A DNA stretch of 64,000 nt from Scedosporium boydii (taxonomy: Eukaryota; Ascomycota; Sordariomycetes; Microascales; Microascaceae), in assembly GCA_002221725.1 (NCBI GenBank), contig NJFT01000135.1, forward strand, positions 46,938 through 110,937, given 5' to 3'. The notes beneath the pieces were generated by a model, which had not been told where the DNA came from, made no database searches, and saw only the letters and a list, made by a program, of their open reading frames with translations. This document shows, piece after piece, positions 47,895 to 59,789 of the stretch. Numbering within the stretch: position 1 is the first letter of the stretch; each line of letters begins with the position of its first letter. The translations under genes were made by a program, and so were the position numbers.

Positions 47895-48866
47895 TTAGCG
47901 GGGGCGCTTCTTAGGGGACTCTCGTTCGACAAGACCTTCAAAGACCATGTCCCGCCTCCGCACCAGATTTCTCAATTCGGAGCGGAGAGCCTCTAATTCT
48001 TCCCTGGCCATGTCCAAGTTACTCGGAAGGCCCTGGAAAGCGGCGATCTGTGACTCTAGCTCCTTCTTTCTTGACAATATTGTCAGATACTCCGCCTCCT
48101 CCTCTTCAAGCTCCTCCACAGTACGATGTGTGTCACTGGGCGAACTGGGGGAAGATAGAGCCGCCAGTCGGTCACGAAGCTCCGGCAGCCGGTCAGCCAT
48201 TGATTTAATGGTCCTCTGCAACTCCAGATTCTTCTTCGCCAAGTCTGTCGGGGGCTTGTACTCATCTCTGTAGAGCCGTCGTAGGATAGCCTCAGCTTCC
48301 TCGGCCTCCGTCTTGAGGAAGGTCTCCATTCCCCCTATGCGTTGTCCCATTTGCTCAATGGCAAGGAGTTTGCCCTGTATCTCGACGACTTTCCGGCCGA
48401 GCTGCTCGGGCTCCGGATATGCTATGCCTAGGTGGGTAGCCATGCCAGCCATGGCTTCGAGGGCTGTTCTCCCTTCTTTCGTCAAGCCAGCCTCGATGGA
48501 GTCTAGAAGACACTCTGCCAGCAGCTTACCACCAGAAAGCAGCTCTTGATCACCACTCGGACCAGTCGTAGATGAAGTAGCGGCGGAGTCAAGCTCGCTC
48601 AGAGCAGTAGCCTCGGCGCGTGCAAACAAGTCTCGCTCCTCATCGGCTGTTTCATTGAAAGCAGCCAGGGCGAGCAGGGCCTTGAGCGTTTCTGGGTTCC
48701 GCTCGAAAGATGGAGGGGCACGGCCATGGAACTTGGTACTTAGCCAGCTGTCGACGTAGTTCCAGTCCCGAGCAGTGGAGGCCGCGATACGGGCAACGGA
48801 GGGAGAGAAGATGGCGCCGGACGCCGCCAAGTGTGATAATTGGGGTTGGTGGTGTGGAGGCGGCAT
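47895..48866 (-). CDS. HAUS1: Augmin-like subunit 1 (HAUS1 type)
   Basis: Augmin recruits gamma-tubulin to existing microtubules so that new ones branch in the spindle. The intronless ORF encodes 323 residues from ATG 48866; the frame continues five codons upstream to a GTG. The N-terminus has SPSVARIAASTARDWNYVDS and WLSTKFHGRAPPSFERNPET, followed by LLALAAFNETADEERDLFAR, which I recognise from fungal proteins annotated as HAUS subunit 1. The rest is largely coiled coil (EAEEAEAILRRLYRDEY, ELEEEEAEYLTILSRKKELE) and ends in a basic KKRPR tail that could act in nuclear localisation. It is convergent with VAC14, with 158 bases between stops. Confidence 0.8.
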   Translation of the reverse strand: MPPPHHQPQLSHLAASGAIFSPSVARIAASTARDWNYVDSWLSTKFHGRAPPSFERNPETLKALLALAAFNETADEERDLFARAEATALSELDSAATSSTTGPSGDQELLSGGKLLAECLLDSIEAGLTKEGRTALEAMAGMATHLGIAYPEPEQLGRKVVEIQGKLLAIEQMGQRIGGMETFLKTEAEEAEAILRRLYRDEYKPPTDLAKKNLELQRTIKSMADRLPELRDRLAALSSPSSPSDTHRTVEELEEEEAEYLTILSRKKELESQIAAFQGLPSNLDMAREELEALRSELRNLVRRRDMVFEGLVERESPKKRPR

Positions 48867-49580
48867 TGTGACGCGGGACACTTTGAAGTCCTCAGCGGAA
48901 ACAATTTTTGGGGGCTCTCCACGTGCAGGAAGGGGATAGAAGAAGGTGATGGTAGTTGTCCGAGGTCACCAGGCGATAATGTGCAGCCTCGAATTTATAG
49001 TGTCGATTGACATCAATACTGGCGGCTCTGGATGTTCTCACTCATTGTTAAGGATTCGCAGTTGCTCTGGATGAGTCTGACCAGGCCTCAGCTCTTGTCA
49101 AGTACTTGTATACAAGTTATACCGTGCGCGATTCTGAATTTTACGCACCCGATTATCTGAGACACCAACGGTACTTCTTCCCTGTGTACTTGATTGATTT
49201 ACCCGATGCTTCGTTCCTTCGTTCCTTCGTTCCTTCGTTCCTTGTACACTAGTACCAAGGTTCTCCCACTAACGCACAGTACGAAGTACATGACATCAGA
49301 GGCAGGACAATTCGCGGAAGGAGGAAGGAAGTGCCTGGAAAAGGCCAGAGTTGCACATCGCATCGTTGGCAACTTCGCAACGTCGACAATCAACATTTTT
49401 ACAGCCACGACTCCCCCCAACCTGGCTTCCTTCCGACCAATGTCAAATCAACCTTCCATCTTCTGACATGCTTATTTGCATCCCAGATATCCCCAGCGTT
49501 CCTCATAACGCCAGCCCAATCCCTTGAAATCGATATTCTCTTCATTCGGCGCCTCTCTGACGTTGACTTTACTTTCCACA
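48867..49580. promoter_or_regulatory. Divergent spacer between HAUS1 and the DnaJ gene
   Basis: The 714 bases contain a perfect 14-bp palindrome ACTTGTATACAAGT at 49104-49117, four CGTTCCTT units at 49212-49243, and TACGAAGTA at 49280-49288. No gene is seen. Confidence 0.4.
49212..49243. repeat. Four tandem CGTTCCTT units
   Basis: An 8-base unit is repeated four times exactly. Confidence 0.9.
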
Positions 49581-51219
49581 ATGCACATTCCTTTCTCAGC
49601 CCTAGCGGTGGCCGCCGGCCTCCTTGCCTCTCCCTATGCGGTAAACGCACTGTCCGAAAGCGATATACCTACCGATACTCCAGTCTCCTCACTTTTGTCG
49701 TCGGCCCAGGCTCATCTTTCACGTGGCGAAACCAGCGAAGCCCTGGTCTACTACGACGCTGCGGTAGCTCGCGACCCCTCCAATTACCTCACTTTTTTCA
49801 AACGGGCAACCACCTACCTCTCCCTTGGCCGAACGAATCAAGCCACAGAAGATTTCAACAAAGTCCTGGCGCTGAAGCCTGGCTTCGAAGGAGCACATGT
49901 CCAGCTTGCCAAAATTCGGACCAAGGCCGGCGACTGGGAGGGAGCAAGGGAGCAGTTTATACTAGGTGGCAAATCTAAGGGTTCGCAAGAAATAAGCGAA
50001 CTGGATGAGGCCCAAGGGGCTAGCGAACTCGGCCGTGCGGCTGAACAGAATGGGGACTGGGAAGCCTGTATTAACCATTTCAATACGGCGATCGCTGCCG
50101 CGCCGAGAGCCGCCTCCTTCCGTGAATCTAGGGCGCATTGTCGACTTGAAACGGGAGCCCTCGAGGCCGCCATCACAGATATGCAGCATCTGCTCCATCT
50201 CATGCCGGGAGATGTCACCCCCCATCTCAAGGTTGCGGCTATGGCCTTCTACTCCCTCGGCGACCTGGAAATGGGCCTGGCGCAGACCCGAAAGTGTTTG
50301 CAATCTGACCCTGATTCGAAACCCTGCAAAAAGTTGTTCAGGCAACAAAAGTCGGTCGATAAGGCGCTTGAAAAGGCGACCAAGGCGCTACAAAGCACGA
50401 AGCCAGCGAGTGCCGTAAAGGTGTTGGTGGATTCGGGAGACGAATCCGGTCTGATAACGGATATTGAGGAGCAGGTCAGGGAACTACGCGACCAGGGATT
50501 CCTACCACCTAGGGGACCTGTGGAGCTTCAAAAGAGGGTTCTGGAAATGGCATGCCAGGCTTATTATGAGGTAAGAGATATATATACACCTACACCCGTC
50601 CGCTTAACGGACAGATCATTCCACACATAGCGAATGCTGACCACACGGCCGACAGATGAATAGCAAGAAGGCACCTGAGTTCTGTAAAAGGGCTCTGCAG
50701 ATGGACGAAAATTCGTTCTATGGTCTTCTCCAGCAGGGGAAGGATCAGTTCGAGAACGAAGACTATGAGGCCGCTATTAGGACTTTCGAGCGCGCGGCAG
50801 AAGTGCGCCCGGATAGAAGAGACACTGTCCGATCACTCCTCGAAAAGGCAAAGATAGCGTTGAAACGGAGCAAGACGAAGGACTATTACAAGGTCCTCGG
50901 CGTTTCTCACGATGCCGATGAGAGACAGATCAAGTCGGCATATCGAAAGGCGTCAAAGCAGTTTCACCCTGACAAAGCCGCACACCAGGGTCTCAGTAAG
51001 GAAGAAGCGGAGAAAAAGATGGCTGCCATCAACGAAGCCTATGAGGTCCTTAGCGATCCGGAACTCAGAGCTCGTTTCGACAGAGGCGACGATCCGAACG
51101 ACCAATCTGGCCAGTCGAATCCTTTCCAGGGCAACCCGTTCCATGGAGGCGGTCACCCATTCTTTTTCCAGAACGGCCACGGCGGTGGTCAAAAGTTTGA
51201 ATTCCACTACGGTTTTTAA
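49581..51219 (+). CDS. DNAJC3: ER-lumenal TPR/J-domain co-chaperone (P58IPK/DNAJC3 type)
   Basis: P58IPK proteins hold misfolded clients and hand them to BiP/Kar2 in the ER lumen. Exons 49581-50570 and 50656-51219 give 517 residues. A signal peptide is visible ([19 protein letters not shown], cut near residue 23). It is followed by TPR units such as [40 protein letters not shown] and [14 protein letters not shown]. The J domain starts [19 protein letters not shown] near residue 405 with the HPD motif in KQFHPDKA near 434. A Gly/Phe/His-rich tail follows. There is no KDEL-type terminus (it ends FHYGF), which is also common in this subfamily. ATG 49581 is chosen because it begins the signal peptide. 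Confidence 0.94.
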
Positions 51220-52771
51220 GGGGCAACGCATCACCCGGTGTCGTCCTGCCGACAGCAGAGTGGCAACAGGTGTTCATTGTGCCCTTCCTTTATTCATTTG
51301 GCGTGGAGCCTTGGGAGCGGAGTTAATGGTGTTTGGATGTAATTGGACCGTCGGCATGCAGCCCCTGGGTTCATGAAGGGACTGGCATGCCTTGTGTAAA
51401 TAAAAGGAGCAAACTTAGTTTAGCCCGGAACATAGAATCTACGATATGAAGTATCCCGAGCACAATTGGCGAGAGCATTCCTGTATCGTGAGCTCACCAT
51501 GACAGCCCACATACACAGGATATCGACATGGGACTGAGTCCGGAGCATACGAAGAACACCGCTTTGCGCAGGCTGCCTATCGATTCAATCCGGGGTTACT
51601 CGCTTCGCTTACTTTGGTCCGCTCCGATACCGCCTTGGGCAAGGGTTTCTAGCGTTTGGGAGAGCGTGAAGTATGTTTGGCTTCCGATACTGTGTGGAAT
51701 CCTGCCTGGTGATACCATACATATGCCGTGGACCACGCCAAACCCTCAGTCTGAACGAACGTGCTTCTCAGCAGATCAATCCTACCCATATCTCGGACTC
51801 GCAGGGCAGGTGATCTGCACATGTGATGGGATGATGGGCGGCACATCCATTGACCGATCGCGTTTGACGGTCAGTTCTTTCTAGGCGTGGGTAGAGAATG
51901 GGAACGTGGACAATGTAATAAAACCGAGCCGGACAATATAGTGGGAACCATGAAAGGTGTTACTTGTAGGATCCGGATCCGCATATTGTGTTTCTATAAA
52001 TGGCGCCTCTTTTCAACTGAGGACTGGTGACCGTCTCAATTGATTCCTACGGCGATCCTGTCGGTTTCCCGAACAGCGGCGCGATATCAACAGCCCAGTT
52101 CTGGGAATTCGCAAGTAAAGCACGCATTTGATCAGATTTACAATTCCCAGCCACCTACCTATGTATCTGCTCTCGAGCTGATCCTGACCCCAAACCCTGC
52201 CGCCCAAAGTTGCTGCGCTTGATGGAGGTTTGATCCATCTTGGGGTCATGCTCAAGTTCCCCTCACCCGCCTCTCTTATCCTCCCGCAGCAATTTAATAA
52301 TTTACGAAGTATTGATTACCCGTTATTTCATACTATATGTTTTCTTTATACTCTGCCCACCTACCTAGAGGACTGGGAATGGCGACTGCCCCATTGCGCT
52401 TCCCGTAATTGCCATACCGCCCCCCTTCTTCCCGACAAAAGTCCCGCCCACGTCCAGTAGGAGTATCGTGGTTATGGAAGACGTGCAAGGTGTCACAAAG
52501 CGGCCGAGAAGGTTGCTCGGAGAGATACAATCGCCGAAGGGGACGTCGCCTTAGCCTCCCCAACCCTATAAATTCTGGGCTTTGCCCGGTTCGATGATTG
52601 GTGATAAAGAGGAGAGCATCGGCGACAACATTAGCTGGTCCCAGCCCAGTGATACCAGACCAGAGCGGAATCAATGACCTAAAGACTCTATATCTTCACC
52701 CTCTTGACTACCAACCTGCCTCTCAATCAACCCAGAATTCATCGCAGAGATAGTTTGTTCGCCTCGTTGCC
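51220..52771. other. 1.55 kb intergenic region
   Basis: It holds one exact TCAATTGA at 52036 and one TACGAAGTA at 52313. A 118-codon ORF at 51528-51884 has no recognised motif. No gene is called. Confidence 0.4.
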
Positions 52772-53489
52772 ATGAGACTCCAAACGACATTTGTCCTCGC
52801 CGGCGCCTTGGCCATACCCAGTGCACGAGCGGGTTTGAAACTGCGCGCATGGGAAACATTTACACCGTCTGTCGTCGATCGGGTCTGGTTTGGGGATGGT
52901 AGGCACCTAGATCTCAGATTCTGGCTGTGAGGCTCCGCTAATGGACTGGACCGTGACAAGGGATTGCATATGTCGGTTCAAAGATACCTCCAGATGTAAA
53001 GAGCGCATTTAATATAACTGGTAAGGAAGAGTGGTTCACCCGACCAAACTAACCCCCCTTCCCCCCCTTTCTTTTTCTCCCCTGTGAAGCCCATGCCGTT
53101 TACTCGACCCCTAACATCTTCCGTGAACACAACTAGTCAATGAAGTCCGTGACGATCTACTTTTCATCCAAGTCGACGCCGACACTAGCCCGAATGCCAC
53201 CCACCCACTCCCGGAGCCGACCTTTCTCGTTATCAACGTTGGCTCCGACTCGGACGGGGCCATATACTTCGCCCACTCCGCTGTAGGCCTGACCCACGAT
53301 GACATATACATGTTTGGCAATATCGAGGGCTTCTTGTATCCGTGGTCCCGGTCCGGCAAGGTAAAGGGGGAGGCATTCCTTATTCCCACAGACGTTGAGG
53401 ACACATCTACTGTGCGGTGGTTTACAAACCCGGAAGATGCTGGGGCGCTTAACGGCACGCCCGTAACAATTGCCACCCGCGGCGATTAG
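52772..53489 (+). CDS. Uncharacterised secreted protein
   Basis: Three exons (52772-52898, 52961-53020, 53137-53489) are joined at phases 1 and 1 to give 179 residues. A signal peptide is clear: MRLQTTFVLAGALAIPSARA with cleavage near residue 20. The mature chain contains VVDRVWFGDG, IAYVGSKIPPDVKSAFNIT, LLFIQVDADTSP, and a Gly/Asp-rich strand region, with three N-glycosylation sequons (NIT, NAT, NGT). No cysteine is present, which is unusual for a small secreted fungal protein. Exon 2 is inferred from phase: the other acceptor gives a stop. No family is recognised; beta-rich composition is all that can be said. Confidence 0.6.
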
Positions 53490-54356
53490 AAAGCCAGCTA
53501 GCTAGGCGCATGGTATCGCCTGCTAGCAGCGTTCGAAAGCGGACGAGAGGGTCGAACGCCTTCCACCAATAGTAGGCACAGGTTTGGGCAACGGAGCATT
53601 TTCAGGGTCTGACTCTGAAGAGCGTCGATATTAGTTAGTTAGGGAGAGTTGGGGGTTGTCACACTTCCCAGTTTGAGATTTGGTTGCTCTATTATCCACA
53701 CGCTCTAAATATTTGCCAATTCGTTCCTCTCTTGGGCAAGCAACAGGTAAATAATACAATTCTTTTTTTCAAGAACACAATGGTGTGATTAAATGTCAAT
53801 GTCGCGGCGACTTGAGTGACCGTCCTGAATACCCAGATTCCACCGCCTCTGGGGTAAACCGGCACACTAACGAGTCGTAGTTGCGCCTTGCGAAATCGAG
53901 GGTTTACCAGTGGCTGTGCACATTCCTCCGCTGGGCCGTGACGAAGCCGCCCCGACTAAGGAGACCATCAGGCTATACCGGGACTGGCCTCAGGATTCCA
54001 CGCGATGTGGGAGTGGAGGCAACCTAAACATCCCCGAAGCCTCGTTAGTTCCGTTTACTTGTTTCATTCGTCCTCTTCGAATGCATTTCAACGCAATCTG
54101 CCGTGGAAGAGAAAGATGCGGCCGGGGGTGCAAATAATAAGGCATTGGGGTCAAGGATCAGAGGGTGTCACTAAACATGATTGAATGCTCCGTGACATTT
54201 CCAGCTTGGTCGACATTTTGGAAGCATACAAGGCGAGTGTATTGAAAGGCGGGGCGGATGGATGGACTTACTACGCTGCCCCTGCGTCCAGGTCATTTTG
54301 ACGGATGAAATAAGCCCTGTATTCACTCGTTAGCATTTCGTCGACATTGTTAATAT
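53490..54356. other. Convergent spacer before MRS4
   Basis: About 870 bases between the secreted-protein gene and the MRS4 stop. A short 75-codon ORF at 53910-54137 has no supporting evidence. Confidence 0.35.
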
Positions 54357-55737
54357 TCAATGTGCATACTTGGACGCTTCGTATGCCGACCAACAGATGG
54401 CGGTGCTCGGCATTGTGGTTAGAACTCGAGGTCGTACTCCTTTGAAGAAGCCACGCAAGCCTGCTCGTCGGTAGAGAAGACGGCAACCAGCCGCGAAGCC
54501 GTTTACTGTCCGCAACTCAACATCTTTTGCGGTTCCCCGAGTCTGCAACATGGTCTTGATGACATCCATTGGCGTTGTGAGAGCAGCGGCAAATCCCCCA
54601 GCAACTGCACCCGCAACGCAGTGTGTGAAGGGATCATATATCTTCCGGGGATTCATCGTCGTGGATATAGACTCGTATGCAAGGAATTGGAGGGCAGTGA
54701 ACGGCACTGTCATGGACAAGGTTGTTGGGTATGAAACATAGAAGGCCGCCAGCCCTTCCTGCCGATAAACATACTTGGCGCAGTCAAGCATAGATCGGTA
54801 CATCCTGCTCGAGTTATGTATCTGCATACGTTGCTTAATCACTAAAAAAGCGGCGGGTTAGCCGGGAAGATGGAATGCGCCTGGTATACGAGAGGACGAA
54901 CCATCAAATGGATTCATGAGCGCGTCGCTCGCAATCGTCGCGCATGCTCCGCTCGTTGCTTACAAGAGAAGTCAGCCATATGCCGTGTAAAGTTACATTG
55001 GGATAGATGAAGCGTGTGAACTCACCAGCTGCTAAGGGATGGTGAACGCCCGCCTGATTGCCGCCCATGAGATGCTTTACTGCTTCGTAGGTTGCGAAGT
55101 AGACGGCATGAGCAGGTCCTAGGTCAACAGAGTTAGCTCGCCGGACTACCCATAGGAACACAGGTTCTTCATACCGGCACCGACAACCACACTGGACATG
55201 CCCCTCCATAAGCTCAAGATACCCTCCCCTGACGCTATCCTGTATGTTCCTTGGATGACTCCATTGTAGACGGCTGAAGGTGTAGGGTTAAGGATTTGCA
55301 TTCGGGTCTGAGAGCATGACGTCAGTGGAACCCGGTACAACGATTCAATGCTATTATAGAGCCCAGGTATAATCTGTAGATAGACTGCATTCGTATGGTG
55401 GGGATTAGCTCTTTGGTCCTACCTTGATAGCGTCGATTGGGTACATAACAGTATGCTCCTTGAATAGTAGTTGTCAGTGATGGAGCTTTATACACGGCGA
55501 GATAGGGAAACCTACTGCTATGCCAGCAAAAGCCCCGGCCACCATGTTCTGGAGGAGCGAGAAATTGGGGGGCAGGGACTCATAACTAGAGGCTCGTGGA
55601 AAACGCCACTCGTGTCAGCTTGTCAAACAGCATAGCTATGATCGCAGGTGGCATCTAGGAAAGATGATCCTGGGCGAAAGGTCAAGGAAAAAAACGCACT
55701 CGTATTCCTCTGCGGGCTCGGCATTTGGCTGGGCCAT
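54357..55737 (-). CDS. MRS4: Mitochondrial iron carrier Mrs3/Mrs4 (mitoferrin)
   Basis: This inner-membrane carrier brings ferrous iron into the matrix for heme and Fe-S synthesis. Seven exons (55737-55700, 55585-55516, 55458-55423, 55307-55175, 55118-55026, 54958-54902, 54841-54357) give 303 residues, the usual carrier length. The three carrier signatures are present: MYPIDAIKTRMQI, MNPFDVIKQRMQI and TTPMDVIKTMLQTRG. The N-terminus is MAQPNAEPAEEYDYESLPPN, then FSLLQNMVAGAFAGIA. The mitoferrin-type GPAHAVYFATYEAVKHLMGG is in exon 5. Introns are small and dense, so single-ORF searches see only fragments. The exon 1 start is supported by the reading frame and the family-typical YESLPPNFSLLQN after it. 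Confidence 0.92.
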
Positions 55738-56963
55738 GTCGGCCGCAGCTTCAGATGCTTTGCCGAAAGGCTTAGGACCGAGGGCCGCCAGGGTGACAGC
55801 CGCGAAATAATCGCGAGGCGAAGGTCGCCGAGGGGTTCTTTTTTGGGGGGGGGGGGGGAAGTAGTTGAGGATGCGGAGATTTGCGATTCAATTAGGGAAC
55901 TCGAGAATATGTATCTGGCGTGGCCGGGCTGCGGGGGGCGATGACGGACGACGGAGGCGATGTTCGGTGATGCGCTTCGATGACGTTCGAGCTACTCTTC
56001 TTGCAGGGAGCTCGGGGACGCTACATTCGGAAGACGGAAATCTCAGACTAGTTAAACTCCTTCTTCATTTGGGAAGAACGGATAAAGTCAATGGAAGGGT
56101 GCCAAACAGTTCATAACGAGAGGATGAGGCTGCTCCCGGAGAGATGTTGTTATTCTGCTGGGTGATGGATCAGTCAAGGAAAAAATTCTGTCGTTGCGGA
56201 CTCGGAGGTAATGTAGGCCTGAGAAGTTTGAGGCCAGCTTCGGTGAATTGGAGAAACAAAGAAATTAGAGTACGTGGGCAATGTCGACTTGTACCTCTTG
56301 GCCAAATTTTATGTGACAAATACTTTTCTTGACCCAACCGGGGGCTTTGGGGCGAGCAAGAGCTCCGCACCGAGGCCGCTCGGCTTTAAGACTTCCATTT
56401 TCGTATTGTGCTTTTCTCCCCCTCCCTCTGCTTTATTTTATGTTATTTTATTTCATTTTATTCTAAATTTTTTTTTCCCCCTTAGAAATGATTTACTTTT
56501 TCACCCTTATTTTCTGGACGCTTGGCGTTACATTAATGTGTGCCGTCTTCGCCCCTGAACGTTTGGGCTTTCCCCCAAAGTTGATAGAGTGCTAAGGCGA
56601 GAGAGAGTCTATGTACTTCGTAAGTGTGCTGTTGTGGAAGCGGATCTACTCTCACTGACAAGTTTATTAATACTCCTCAAAATGCATGGCATTAATGGCG
56701 ACCAATCGCGTCAATGTACCATTTAAAGATTATCAATCTACCAAGCCTGGGGTCACTAGCGGAGCATGAGGTACGGTACCATAATTTGAACGAGCGCAGC
56801 AACTGCTGAGTGGTGCCGTCTTTTGGCATTCAGTATTTTATCACACCAATGCCAAATCAGAGTTTAAGACGTGAAGGGCCATGAATCCGCCTATATGTCG
56901 CGTACAAGGCAGGCAGTTATTATATTACGACCCGAGAGCGACTAAGTATCTCTCAGTTTGGGA
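55738..56963. other. 1.2 kb spacer between MRS4 and ATG9
   Basis: It contains a G14 homopolymer at 55845-55858, a T/A-rich patch at 56430-56480, and one TACTTCGTA at 56624-56632. No gene is seen. Confidence 0.4.
55845..55858. repeat. G14 homopolymer
   Basis: Fourteen consecutive G residues lie just upstream of the MRS4 start. The count may be affected by sequencing error. Confidence 0.8.
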
Positions 56964-59789
56964 TTAAAGTGGTCCTCGAGCTCTTTGATACTGATGGGCC
57001 TGCTGGAACTGATAGATGAGATCCAACACCCCTACGTCCGGCTCTCTATCAACCGCTGTACTACTTTCGCGGCTAAGTGCTTTGGTGGGTGAAGTCTCCC
57101 ACATAGACTCGCCCAGGTCACCGCCACTCTCGTCCTCCGTCCCTTCTTTCCGAGAAGCTGTTTGATCTGTCCCGTCTTCATAAGACCCTTCCGTAATTCC
57201 GGGGTAGAACCCTCCATGGGCAGTTCGGGATTGGCGCGTGCGATAGATGCTGCGACCCCCTGGCGCACCGATCAGCGGCTGATGGTGGGGATCAAGGAGT
57301 GCGGAAGCCATTGGTGATGGTGCGGGGATAGAAGCTCCATGACGCGACGCCCAACCCCACGGCGGTTGTGTGCCAGGCATACGACTCCTCGGCTTATCTC
57401 GTTCGCGGCCTGGACGGGCGGCATGAGCATCTGTGTTGAAAGGAGGAGAACTCAGGGGCGGAAATGCTGGGGGCGGGTGGAACGTGGCTCGCATTCCTGG
57501 GGGTGTATGACCGGGAATTCCTGTCTTTGGGTTTATCACGTAGTTATCAAGGAACCCGTAGTAGGATGCGGCCATCTTCCCGTGCTTAGTGGAATAATAG
57601 TCTTCGCGGGCGTCTTTGTCGGCGGCCGTTCCGAGTTGGTCGGCGGTGCGTTTGAAATCAAAGACGGCAAAGGAGCAAACATATCCAAGACCGTCAACAT
57701 GGATCGTGAACTCGCGGAAGAAGTCAATGATTTGGTCACTGCAACTTGGGAGGGTGAAGAGTAGTATGAAGGGCGTCGTAATAATCCCGAGAACCTCTTC
57801 AAGAAATATCACCCACTTGAGCTTGTAAAGCTCCGAAAACTCCTGCATTACATCTGAACTGTGAAGCCGACCGCGCCAATGGTCAGGCATATAATGCGTG
57901 TATTCGATGACATTCCTCATGCCGTATTCCGGGTCGAAGACTAATTCATCTTCCGAGACCCGCCCTCTCGCGAATGCCCAGACTGCACCCAACACACCGA
58001 TATAGAACAAACCAGTCCTGTCTGGGGTTAGTTCTACTCGAAATATTTCGGGGTCGATTAGCGACGCTAGCGTAAGCACAGCGGCGAGCGCGCCGGATAT
58101 GAAGGCCACGGTTCTTGCGAGACGTTCCGTGATCTGCTTAGGAAACTGATCCAGATATCGGGTGGCAAAGGGATACGACATATTGACACGCTCATTGAAG
58201 AGGTGAGGAAGCTCGTTAAATTCGCGGAACTTCCATTCAGCCAACGGGGTGTACCGACGAGCGCCAATTTTGGATGGGTCGCTTTTGAACTCCTGCAAAA
58301 TTTCTGTTAAAACCCAACCCTAGGAAAGCTGCAAGAGAATGGGCATCCGGACTCACGAGGAAGGAGTTGAAGAAGTAGAGGACTAGTATGTAGGCTAGTA
58401 CGAATGGAGCGAATATCAGGTTGATGACACCGGCGAAGACAAACCGCTGACGCAGTTTGGTGCTTAAGATCCCTCTCCGTTGAGCTTTGAGAAACTCCTG
58501 GTTGACTTGAGTTCCATGATCAAAGACAAGGTCTATGATCACGAAATTTAAATACCACTCCAAAGTGCGCGAGTAAAACGCCCGTCGTCCGGCAAAAGGA
58601 ATTGGTAACGAGAAATTCAGCACATCCTTGTTGATAAGGGCAATGAAATAATTCTCCCTGCGCATTAAACGATTGGCAATGTCGTGAGCATCAAGACGCT
58701 TTTTCGACTGGCTCCCTAGGTATCGGCGGGCGTCAGGAGCCAAGTTTCGGGCCGTCTCTGCATGGGCATCCCGAAGGGCCATGATACGTGCTACAATATC
58801 TTGCCAGGATACGGTTTGCATATCCTGTTCGGGGATACCAAGGAGATGCACATAAAAATCTCGAAGATGGGCGAGGCGGCGAAGATCGATCACAAACTGC
58901 ACCACCTTCCAGATGAAGTAGAAAACAAACACCCAGAGTCCGAGGCTCCACGGGACGGACATCTTTTCAGTGCAGTGGGGAATAACGATACGTTGGAGGG
59001 TGGTCCCCCCAGAGATCTTCGAATGATCGATGCATTGGGTTAAAAATGTCAAAAAAACCGCAACAAATGTAGTCTCCCTGCATCCGGTTAGCTACGTTTG
59101 CCCGAAGTAGGTTGGGTTACTCACAGAAGATGCAAGCCTCGGTCGGTCAGGATGCACCAGTATCCGCTTCCTTCGTAGTAGTTATAAACGTCCAACATGA
59201 AGTGGTCTAGATTGGATACGTTCACCCATCTCCAGGCGGCCTTGTCACGGACTGAACTGATTTTCGCTCCCAAAGTGACACGGGGAGGCTGGTAGGACGT
59301 TGATGTTGGAAGCAGATGTTCCGTTGGGTTATTTGCCTCGTAGACCCGTGCTGCCTCCAGCGGTGGTGCAGGCCCGAAACGAGACTCAGTTGTAGCTCTT
59401 GCCTGTACCCCATGTTCCCCGGAGTCCCCCTGAGTGGTGCCTGGGCTGTGGATTCCATGGGAATCATTCGGTTCCAAAAGAAGAGACTGTGGCACCTCAT
59501 TTTCTTCGTCATCATCTTGCGGCTGCCAGCGACCGCGACTTTGGTCCCGGAAGCCAGGATGATGAGTACCGCTTCGGCGGGCCCGTGATGCCGCAAGGAG
59601 CTCTCTATCTCGCTCAGGGCGATTGTCAGCGGGGTCTCTAACAGCTATACCCTCCAAATCGAAGGGACGAGCGCTGTCTCCTAAACCCTGCATATCGTCA
59701 ACCTGCTCCCCTCGAGGTCGAAGGCCGTTACGGAATGGTGACATTATAGGCCGCCGTTGGTCCACGCGAGGAAGGCTGTCGGAATCCAT
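56964..59789 (-). CDS. ATG9: Autophagy lipid scramblase Atg9
   Basis: Atg9 is the polytopic scramblase carried on Golgi-derived vesicles that seeds the autophagosome membrane. Three exons (59789-59125, 59077-58357, 58292-56964) give 904 residues; intron 1 is only 47 nt. The N-terminal 200 residues are disordered. The membrane core begins [20 protein letters not shown] and has [73 protein letters not shown] and [18 protein letters not shown]. It continues with [20 protein letters not shown] and [12 protein letters not shown]. The C-terminal 230 residues are Pro/Ser-rich and likely regulatory. The order and length are those of fungal Atg9. The gene is divergent from COG6, also a trafficking factor. 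Confidence 0.96.

Noticed and set aside
51528..51884. 118-codon ORF
   Set aside because: No recognisable motif, signal peptide or splice partner; ordinary chance length.
55082..55103. TGCTTCG...CGAAGTA hairpin like the dispersed motif
   Set aside because: It lies in MRS4 exon 5 and is explained by the conserved residues YFATYEA, so it is not counted as an intergenic copy.
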